Shown here piece by piece: positions 17,973-24,543 of a stretch of DNA of 64,000 nt. Below the pieces are notes generated by a model. It ran no database searches, had not been told where the DNA came from, and worked only from the letters and a program-made list of their open reading frames with translations. A program made the translations under genes and the position numbers. Source of the stretch: Candidatus Poribacteria bacterium (lineage in GTDB: Bacteria > Poribacteria > WGA-4E > WGA-3G); contig OY282374.1 of NCBI GenBank assembly GCA_958295815.1, positions 4,554,682 to 4,618,681 of the forward strand. The letters run 5' to 3'. The stretch's first letter is position 1; the number at the start of each line of letters is the position of its first letter.

Positions 17973-18794
17973 ATGTATCGCTCAATTAAAGTATCCGCAA
18001 TTTCGTTAAAACCTACCAAGTGGGATAAAGCCTCCAATGCTGAAAAGCTGGAGGCTTTCTTCGTTGAAGCTGCTAAGGACACCCCGGAATTGATTCTGGC
18101 GACCGAGGGTGTATTGGAAGGCTATGTCGTCATGGATGTCATTGAAGGTAGAGCGGCACCAGAGGCGATGTTGGACATCGCAGAACCGCTTGATGGTCCT
18201 CATATTCGCCGGTTCCGTCGGCTTGCAAAACAACTCAAAACGTGTCTCTGTTTCGGGTTTGCTGAACGGTGTGGCACTTCTGTCTATAATTCTGCTGTGT
18301 TTATTGACGAGACAGGCGAGATCTGCGGCACTTATCATAAAACTCAGTTTGCTGAAGGTACGCATCCGTCGTGGAATTTCAATTGCATCGGCGAAACGAT
18401 CCGAGCGTTTGATACGCCTTTCGGACGTGCCGGTATTTTAATCTGCAATGACCGTTGGAACCCGATGATTGCGCGTACGCTTGTTTTGGATGGTGCGCAG
18501 TTCCTCTTAATCCCCTCATACGGCTCGAAGGGCAAATCACAGAATCGGACTGTGCTTGCAAGGGCGCGCGAAAATGGCGTACCGATTGTAGAGGCGAATG
18601 TCGGTATGAATCTCATCATCAGTAAAGGTGAAATCGTCGCATATAAATGGGGGAACGATCAGATTAGTACGGCGTGTATTGATATTCCGGTCCCACCTTC
18701 AACGGAGGCGGCGCGCAGCGCGGAACAGGAATATTTGCAATCTCAGGGTCCTGAGATGGAGGTCCGGTATCGGAAAACGATCTCGCGTTTGTAA
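17973..18794 (+). CDS. Carbon-nitrogen hydrolase (nitrilase superfamily)
   Basis: The ATG at 17973 (MYRSIKVS) gives a normal N-terminus; in-frame TTG codons 12 bases earlier are less likely. The catalytic triad is complete: E45 (ILATEG), K123 (YHKTQF) and C158 (LICNDRW). The family hydrolyses non-peptide C-N bonds (amides, N-carbamoyl groups, nitriles). Length (273 residues) is normal and no extra domain is present, so a cytoplasmic omega-amidase or carbamoylase-like enzyme is most likely; the substrate is unknown. It stands apart from its neighbours, with repeat DNA on both sides. Confidence 0.88.
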   Translation: MYRSIKVSAISLKPTKWDKASNAEKLEAFFVEAAKDTPELILATEGVLEGYVVMDVIEGRAAPEAMLDIAEPLDGPHIRRFRRLAKQLKTCLCFGFAERCGTSVYNSAVFIDETGEICGTYHKTQFAEGTHPSWNFNCIGETIRAFDTPFGRAGILICNDRWNPMIARTLVLDGAQFLLIPSYGSKGKSQNRTVLARARENGVPIVEANVGMNLIISKGEIVAYKWGNDQISTACIDIPVPPSTEAARSAEQEYLQSQGPEMEVRYRKTISRL

Positions 18795-19039
18795 TTGCAC
18801 CACACCACAGCTCCATAAACCCAATAACAGAACACTTCTGTTCGGCGAGGTCTCCGTGCCTCGCGATGCAGAGTGTCCAAGCAATTGTAATATCTACCAC
18901 AACAATTGCTGAACCTCTTTCCATTATACTAAAGTCCATAATTACCTATACACTTATAGAAGGCAGGGTTAGAAACCCCGCTAGCGAATGAGAGGGTTGT
19001 TGCTACGTAAAGTGTTCACATATTTTCGGACTTTACTAT

Positions 19040-19325
19040 AACCCAAGTTGCCAATTGTTTATCTACATAGCACTCCGCTGGAGTGCGGTGATTAGCGGAC
19101 ACCGTTTTCTATAGACATAACACTCCTCTGGAGTGTGGAAATATGCCTTTTCCTTGAAAACCGTATGTTCATAAGTCTGTGCCCTGTTAGGTAGTATAAT
19201 CTATTAGACTCGGCTTGTCCGTGCGCAAACTGAAAGTTTACGCTACAAAAACTCTACGATAATTAATCTTCTTTATGGAAAAGGGTGTGTGTACACCTAA
19301 AATCTTGTAAGTAGCAACTTGGATT
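19040..19325. mobile_element. MITE-like element, family 1, copy 2, internally expanded
   Basis: It begins AACCCAAGTTGCC and ends GCAACTTGGATT. The left ~155 bp are nearly identical to copy 1, including both CACTCC/GGAGTG palindromes. The right ~130 bp are unique and contain a CAAACT-GAA-AGTTT palindrome (about 19226), so this copy probably acquired an insertion before its right terminus. The flanks ACTAT and ATAAT match only partly. Confidence 0.65.
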
Positions 19326-19484
19326 ATAATAGATATTCTATCTTCCCCGTTCAACCCTACCTACAAGAACTATCCAAAACAGATATTTTTTAATCTTATA
19401 CCATATCTGATTGAACATTTCGCATAAGTATGTTATTCTCTGCTGCAACATTTCAACAGGAATAAAGCAGGGATAAATAAAAAA

Positions 19485-19637
19485 GTGCCAGAGATTACCG
19501 AGAGTGTTGAAGACCTGAAAATCCTTTTGCGTCAATCGGGAAAAAGGCATGAAATACAACGCCTCACCGCACTCTATCTTTGGACTGGCGGTTGGTTCGC
19601 TATTTTGACGCAGATTTCCACGTCAAAGGAGGCGTAA
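19485..19637 (+). pseudogene. IS630-like transposase N-terminal fragment
   Basis: A 50-codon frame from a GTG reads VPEITESVEDLKILLRQ then HEIQRLTALYLWTGG. This matches the N-terminal helical region of IS630-family transposases just before the helix-turn-helix. It loses homology after about 38 residues and stops with TAA at 19635-19637, immediately before the ATG of the PhyH gene. No DDE domain follows. It is read as a decayed insertion; the family call rests on pattern recognition of a short stretch. Confidence 0.5.
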
Positions 19638-20768
19638 ATGGATACCTTATCTACGCATAACTGTTCCCCGGAAAACCGTGTGGACGATTTGTTACGATCG
19701 GAAGTGCTTCATGCGTTTGATCGTGCTACGTTTGAGCGTGATGGATATTGGGTGTGGGAAGGGATACTCACCGACGCTGCCCGTAAACAGTGGACAGCGA
19801 TCTTGCAGAAGTTACAGCAGCTGAACGATGCGATCCTCATGGATACGGAGTGGAGTGCTATTGATTTTCAGGCGCGGGGATTTCCGCCGCCTTTGCCGGA
19901 AGAAACCACACCGGAGTTTTTGGCAGCCTGCTGTGGCGGTTCAGAGCAAATGCCGGGTTTCCTAAGAACCGCTGAGTTGCGTCGATATATGCACACCCAC
20001 GGGCTATTCGGACCGGGACCGGCGTTGGTCACACATGGATTCGAGTCGCAAGGCGTTATGCCCGAATACTTCCCCGCCGGATATGACGACTTTATCATGG
20101 ATGTGACCAGTGCGCACCCACAAATGATGGCACTCTTCACGAAACTTTTCGGGGACCGATTCATACTTGACCACTGTTTTATGCTCAACCGGTCGATCGG
20201 TTCAAAAGGGCGTCGATGGCATGCACATCAGTATCGGGACGGGCAGTACGAAGTTGAGGACCCCATTGGGACTGGAAACGCTCTTACCACTGAGTTTCTA
20301 AAGCGACAGTGTATTCGGACGCTCTGCTATCCAGAAGGGGCAACCATCGAAGATGGTGGAGAACTCGCAATTATTCCTGGCGCGCATCTGTATCGCATTC
20401 CCTACAAATGGAGCACAGCACGACCCGATGATGACGCTGCGATGAAAGCAGGATGGTTGAAGGGTAAGATCCACGCCTTTACAGGGAAACCCTTAGAAAT
20501 CGCACACCTCTCGCTACCGCCTGGAAGCATGGTGTCCTTTGTCCATCATATGCCGCATTATGTTGGGTATCGAAAGCCGGGGACGACAACTCGGTGGGGA
20601 CTCCTTATGGCGTATCGAACGCCCGACCCGGATGCCGAACCCGAAAAGTGGACAAATGGTATTCCCATCCATTGGGTCGAACAGACCGCGGCCCAAGGAA
20701 AGCTGTCTGCTGCGGCGCAGCGTCTGTTTGAGGCGGATACCCCTATCGACAAGCATCTACGGAACTGA
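19638..20768 (+). CDS. Phytanoyl-CoA dioxygenase (PhyH) family protein
   Basis: At 376 residues this is an Fe(II)/2-oxoglutarate-type oxygenase of the PhyH family. Candidate iron ligands lie in WHAHQYRDGQYEVED (H195, H197, D201) and in MPHYVGYRKPG, where the distal histidine precedes the arginine that binds 2-oxoglutarate (TTRWGL). The first site reads HAH where classical members have HxD, so the metal site may be atypical. A strong AAAGGAGG site precedes the ATG. Such enzymes hydroxylate lipids or small metabolites and are characteristically abundant in this kind of genome (inference). Confidence 0.82.
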   Translation: MDTLSTHNCSPENRVDDLLRSEVLHAFDRATFERDGYWVWEGILTDAARKQWTAILQKLQQLNDAILMDTEWSAIDFQARGFPPPLPEETTPEFLAACCGGSEQMPGFLRTAELRRYMHTHGLFGPGPALVTHGFESQGVMPEYFPAGYDDFIMDVTSAHPQMMALFTKLFGDRFILDHCFMLNRSIGSKGRRWHAHQYRDGQYEVEDPIGTGNALTTEFLKRQCIRTLCYPEGATIEDGGELAIIPGAHLYRIPYKWSTARPDDDAAMKAGWLKGKIHAFTGKPLEIAHLSLPPGSMVSFVHHMPHYVGYRKPGTTTRWGLLMAYRTPDPDAEPEKWTNGIPIHWVEQTAAQGKLSAAAQRLFEADTPIDKHLRN

Positions 20769-20942
20769 ATCATTTGGTGATATATACAGGAGTAGAATCT
20801 CAGGGGTGGATCGTTGGAACCCAATAATTTGACATAAGCGTGTTAGGGCTATTCAGTTCTCCTGATGAGTTTTGACCTTCAAGCACGGAAAACCTACTTA
20901 CGGAATAGAGGTTCAGGACGCGCCCCAGTTAATGTAACGAAA

Positions 20943-21065
20943 TTAGACGAAAGGCACCTTGAGACGAACATAGGTAATATCGCCCACCCAGACCTGATCG
21001 CGTCTACAGATGTCAAGCGTCTTCAGGTGATTTCGCCAAGGATGCACACCCTGTTCATGCAAGCC
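20943..21065 (-). pseudogene. IS3-type transposase fragment
   Basis: On the minus strand the frame reads HPWRNHLKTLDICRRDQVW then VGDITYVRLK. This is the hallmark start of the DDE catalytic core of IS3-family transposases, containing the first Asp. It is bounded by stops on both sides, and the downstream one falls just past DITY. It begins directly after, and in frame with, the stop codon of the membrane-protein gene at 21066-21887. It is clearly a dead remnant. Confidence 0.7.
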
Positions 21066-21887
21066 TTAAGCAGGATTATTATTACTTGCGAGTTTCCAGA
21101 TCCCTAATATAGCAAGGACCGATAGATTAGGAAATAAGAGTGGAGCGAACAAAGGAGGTCCATAGAGGAATTTGTCTATTTGTTCGACTGCGGGGACTTG
21201 TAAATCGGCAGAAAAGTGGAAGATAAAACCCACGATGCCAACAATGAAATTGATTCCCAGTACAACCCCACAGAATTTGAAAAAAAAACGCTGGTGAGTG
21301 CCGAAAAGCAGAGTTACCAAACATCCGACGGCAATGGCACTCGCAAAGACTGATAGCCACTCAGATGGATTGAAAAACCCGTTTTGGGCATGGTCGAAAA
21401 CGGAGAGGATAAAATTACCACACCAGCCACATCCTGCCAAAAATACGACCCATTGTGCCCATTCTGAATCCGCATCGCTGATCATGCTGTTCATGATCAA
21501 AAGGAACCCTAACCCAGTAAAAGCAAGTGGAGCCACAAACGGGGCAGCGTAAATCAGATTTTTAAGGGTTAAGCTAGAAAAAAAATGACTATTGAGATGA
21601 AAAATCATGCCAGTGATGCCGATGCCGATGCCGCCCCACCCGATACTTATCCGACACCAGTATTTCCAACGTTTTCTTTGTGTGAATACCGTTAGCGCGA
21701 GCAGCCCAGATGCTCCTAACGAGAAATAGAAGGGAACCCATTCTGCGGGATGTACAAAATTATTAATCGAATGTGCTAAAAATACATCCAGAGCCAAAAA
21801 AGCGAGGTTGGCGATAATGAAAAAGTCAAGGAACTTAACAGCCAATCCCTTACGGTTTTGTAGTCCCTGCCCTAAGTTCTGCAGCAA
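21066..21887 (-). CDS. Polytopic membrane protein paired with the octaheme cytochrome
   Basis: This 273-residue protein has about seven or eight hydrophobic helices (FLDFFIIANLAFLALDVF, VPFYFSLGASGLLALTVF, and others) and no cofactor motif such as CXXCH; several histidines lie near helix ends. It overlaps the 3' end of the cytochrome gene by 38 bp, so translation is probably coupled. Its most likely role is a membrane anchor or quinone-interacting partner of the cytochrome (inference from context only). Its C-terminus (KLASNNNPA) sits directly before in-frame transposase sequence, so the original end may have been altered by an insertion. The start in the overlap is not certain. Confidence 0.72.
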   Translation of the reverse strand: MLQNLGQGLQNRKGLAVKFLDFFIIANLAFLALDVFLAHSINNFVHPAEWVPFYFSLGASGLLALTVFTQRKRWKYWCRISIGWGGIGIGITGMIFHLNSHFFSSLTLKNLIYAAPFVAPLAFTGLGFLLIMNSMISDADSEWAQWVVFLAGCGWCGNFILSVFDHAQNGFFNPSEWLSVFASAIAVGCLVTLLFGTHQRFFFKFCGVVLGINFIVGIVGFIFHFSADLQVPAVEQIDKFLYGPPLFAPLLFPNLSVLAILGIWKLASNNNPA

Positions 21888-23088
21888 TTTTTTTCAACTC
21901 CGTCATCTTTAACAAAAGTTCATAATTTCCGTGCCACTGTACAAAATCTGCCCCACCCATGAATGCGCCATGTTTTGCTGTTCGACCATAGTAATGCCAA
22001 AGATCGAAGTAGATAAATTCAATAGGCTCATCAAAAGGTGTGTCTGTGATCAACCCCTCTTCACGCAGAGACTTTATTAGCGTTACAGCTTCGTCGATCT
22101 TATGATTAGTATCCGCAACAACCTCTTCTGCCTCTTGATAGAATGCCTCTACTTGTGAACTGGCATGACATTTCGAGCAGGTCTCTTTCATTGCATCTTG
22201 CCCTCGTTGATACGTTGGTCGTTTCTCGGAGATAGCTGCAAATAACCAGTATGAAAGTCTTTCTGTTGTATCGTGGGTTACATTCAATCCATCCAAACCG
22301 CTCAAGTGGCAGGTCACACATGTTGGCACGGACATATCTGCGGTGCTTAGCATTTTGGGTGGTGCTTTTAGGTTCATATCCCCTTTTTGTGCGTTGTAAA
22401 GCACCCCATGCTTGGATTCATGATAGATTTCAATCTGTGAATGGTCGGGTCCCATGTGGCATTGTCCACAAGTCTCTGGTTCCCGTGCCAAAGCGATAGA
22501 AGTAGAATGACGGGCATGGCAGTCTGTACAAGTGCCGATAGAGCCATCGTCGTTAGGTTTACCTATATCATGACACCCCAAACATCCAACATTAATGGCA
22601 CTCTCACCTTCCCGAATTGCCAAAGGATTGGGAGGCCGGTTTACTGCGCCTTTGTGATACTTTTCGGCAAAAGCGATCTGTTCGGTTGTAAAGTCCCGTG
22701 CTCCGGACACAGCTGCCCAAGCGGGTGCTGCGTGTCGGCTTCGGAGGAATTGTGCATATTCCGTTGAGTGACACTCGCTACAATTTTTCGCAGTGAGGTC
22801 CTTGGCGATAGTGAAACTTTTATGCGCCTGTGTTTCTTGACCTTCTACGGCTTTGTGACACTCTAGGCAACTTACGCCGTGTTTTGCATGCTCGCTGCGT
22901 TCAAATTGGTGAACAACAGCAGATGTTTCCCGCCGATGACACTCTGCACACTTCCCCGTTGCTCGCACAAAATCGGGACTCGGTTGGTTTGTTTCGATCG
23001 CCGGACGTTGGGCATTAAGAATAAACACAATAGTGATAAGTGCTGCTGCCAAAGTCACTGAAATGAAGATAGATTTAAATGATCTCAT
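21850..23088 (-). CDS. Octaheme c-type cytochrome, hydroxylamine oxidoreductase-like
   Basis: The 412-residue protein has an N-terminal membrane or signal helix (residues 7-25) and eight CXXCH motifs, at about residues 47, 74, 103, 169, 187, 207, 257 and 304. Spacing and the segment CGQCHMGPDHSQIEIYHESK identify the HAO/octaheme nitrite-reductase-like superfamily, whose fourth heme is the active site. Members oxidise hydroxylamine or hydrazine, or work in reverse as reductases, depending largely on a crosslinking tyrosine near the C-terminus. The segment FIYFDLWHYYGRTAKHG contains candidate tyrosines, but I cannot tell by eye whether the crosslinking one is present. The protein is predicted periplasmic. 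Its long upstream region holds palindromes (23301-23337). Confidence 0.88.
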   Translation of the reverse strand: MRSFKSIFISVTLAAALITIVFILNAQRPAIETNQPSPDFVRATGKCAECHRRETSAVVHQFERSEHAKHGVSCLECHKAVEGQETQAHKSFTIAKDLTAKNCSECHSTEYAQFLRSRHAAPAWAAVSGARDFTTEQIAFAEKYHKGAVNRPPNPLAIREGESAINVGCLGCHDIGKPNDDGSIGTCTDCHARHSTSIALAREPETCGQCHMGPDHSQIEIYHESKHGVLYNAQKGDMNLKAPPKMLSTADMSVPTCVTCHLSGLDGLNVTHDTTERLSYWLFAAISEKRPTYQRGQDAMKETCSKCHASSQVEAFYQEAEEVVADTNHKIDEAVTLIKSLREEGLITDTPFDEPIEFIYFDLWHYYGRTAKHGAFMGGADFVQWHGNYELLLKMTELKKIAAELRAGTTKP

Positions 23089-23300
23089 AAAGGTATCTTT
23101 CCGATCTTATATCAAACTAAAACATCAATCTCCAGTAATGCGTCTATTGCAGATCGGTTTCCCAATTCGGATGAGTCTTTTACCATGCAAAATGCGTCCA
23201 TAAGGTCATTCATATAACGCTAAAAACACAGATTTTGGTACGGGTTTTTGGTGCTGTTCAATAGCAGGGCTAAAAGCAAGTACATTTTTTACAAGTTTAC

Positions 23301-23337
23301 TTGACTTATAAGTCAAATTGTAGTGAAATAGTCACTA
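23301..23337. promoter_or_regulatory. Adjacent palindromes upstream of the octaheme cytochrome gene
   Basis: TTGACTTATAAGTCAA (23301-23316) is a perfect 16-bp palindrome, followed by TAGTGA-N5-TCACTA (23321-23337). They lie about 210 bp before the start of the minus-strand cytochrome gene, in A+T-rich DNA. On the minus strand the palindrome could also carry a -35 box (TTGACT), with TGTAAA 17 bases on. They look like operator sites; the binding protein is unknown. Confidence 0.5.
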
Positions 23338-23656
23338 TGATACAATTTATATATAAAAATATTGTGTTTTTTTATATACACCACTATGATTTTAGAGATT
23401 CAACCAACATGTTTGCATAGGTACCCCCTAATGGTGTCGTAATGTAATGAGTTGTCAAACCGATGATAATAGATGTTTGAGCAGCATCGAAAGGGACACA
23501 AATGAACAAAATGAGGCAGGGGTGGGTGACTGTGTGTTATTCTAAACAGCTTAAATCAGTTTTTTTTCGCAGTGAGTATAGTTATTGTAAGTCTAATGTT
23601 CATATTGCCGCTTGATTCTCACGCAGCGGAATGATGCTACGACCGAGTAGAAATAG

Positions 23657-23836
23657 TTCGTTCTTCTTTTTCGGCGATCTGGGTATAGTTCCTGTGGCGG
23701 TCCAGTAGGGGTGTCGGCAGGAGTTGGCTTTGACATCTCACATTTTACCGTAGATATATCAGCTCTAATCGCACGTGGCGGCAGCGGTCAAACCAACGCA
23801 GGTTTTCTAACGGTCAGCTATCTCTGGAGTCGATAG
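23657..23836 (+). pseudogene. Possible outer-membrane beta-barrel C-terminal remnant
   Basis: A 59-codon frame without a start codon ends in VGFDISHFTVDISALIARG and AGFLTVSYLWSR-stop. It has the alternating polar/apolar pattern and aromatic end of a beta-barrel hairpin. Upstream frames are closed. This is a weak call based on residue pattern only. The rest of the 23089-23906 gap shows no gene. Confidence 0.25.
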
Positions 23837-23906
23837 ATATTCTTACGTCAAGATCAATTAAGCCGGGCTTGCGGATTCGCAAGCACATAATAACAAGGAG
23901 AGTCTT

Positions 23907-24236
23907 ATGAAATTTGTATGCGTTCTGCTCATGGTAGTCCTAATGTTCAGTTATCCGTTGTTCGGTTTTGACTTCTCTGGGGAGCGTTCCCTAACTGGTC
24001 GGATTCAGAGTTATCAATCCGGTCTGCAGGCTGTTCAACTCATAGGAAAATCACCGGAATATGTTTTGAATTATGCCGTTGCTTACCAAATAAAAAAACA
24101 GTCAAACCAGAAGACTCCATTAAAGGTGCAGATCATCGCAACCACAGTGGTATGTTGTTTGGGAAGTGCTGCATGCTTGTGGATGATTTATGACACACGC
24201 AACGCCATGAACGTGGGTCTGGGGAGCGTTCCCTAA
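23907..24236 (+). CDS. Small secreted or membrane protein, C-terminus disrupted by duplication
   Basis: A good ribosome-binding site (AAGGAGAG) precedes an ATG that starts a signal peptide (FVCVLLMVVLMFSYPLFG). The 109-residue product has a second hydrophobic segment (residues 76-96, VQIIATTVVCCLGSAACLWMI). No family is recognised. The last residues (GLGSVP) come from the second copy of an exact 81-bp direct repeat whose first copy lies inside this same gene in another frame. The original C-terminus has therefore probably been lost and the gene may be non-functional. Confidence 0.6.
   Translation: MKFVCVLLMVVLMFSYPLFGFDFSGERSLTGRIQSYQSGLQAVQLIGKSPEYVLNYAVAYQIKKQSNQKTPLKVQIIATTVVCCLGSAACLWMIYDTRNAMNVGLGSVP
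23976..24056. repeat. 81-bp direct repeat, copy 1
   Basis: Identical at all 81 positions to 24218-24298, with 161 bp between the copies. It lies inside the small secreted-protein gene. Confidence 0.95.
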
Positions 24237-24298
24237 CTGGTCGGATTCAGAGTTATCAATCCGGTCTGCAGGCTGTTCAACTCATAGGAAAATCACCG
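24218..24298. repeat. 81-bp direct repeat, copy 2
   Basis: Exact second copy of 23976-24056. It supplies the last codons and stop of the preceding gene. The sequence after it diverges at once from that after copy 1, so only this segment was duplicated (or an assembly join was made there). Confidence 0.95.
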
Positions 24299-24543
24299 CA
24301 ACACGCAAGATGTTGATAAGGAAGTCGTCTTTACAGCCACAGATCCCAATGGTAACACACGCCTCGAAAATCAGGGAAGGTCTTGCCTACGGGCGTAACA
24401 GGTGAGGAACACCATACCGCCAGCAGAACCGCCAGCAGAGAACGGCAAGCGAACTGGCGGGTGGTAACACTTGACAAGCGGAAGTCAAAAAAGCAGAAGT
24501 CAAAAAAGTGCTGACACATTCACGCAAAAGGAGAGGTTTCATA

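Larger units (their letters stand above)
18795..19637. other. Gap with repeats, a MITE-like element and transposase debris
   Basis: The first part (about 18808-18862) matches, in inverse orientation, sequence near 62085-62135 (GGCGAGGCACGGAGACC with AGAACAC and CAATAACAG parts). A GGGGTT/AACCCC-type palindrome lies near 18965. Then come MITE family 1 copy 2 (19040-19325) and a truncated transposase frame that abuts the next gene (19485-19637). No complete gene. Confidence 0.6.

Noticed and set aside
20865..21107. Plus-strand 80-residue gene
   Set aside because: It is antisense to the IS3-type transposase fragment, which explains its length and composition.
21850..23088. Evidence that the organism is a nitrifier or anammox bacterium
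   Set aside because: Octaheme HAO-like proteins occur in many heterotrophs and detoxifiers; no ammonia monooxygenase or hydrazine synthase genes are seen.
23301..23316. FNR/CRP-type binding site
   Set aside because: FNR boxes are TTGAT-N4-ATCAA (14 bp); this palindrome is 16 bp with six bases between the half sites, so the spacing does not fit.
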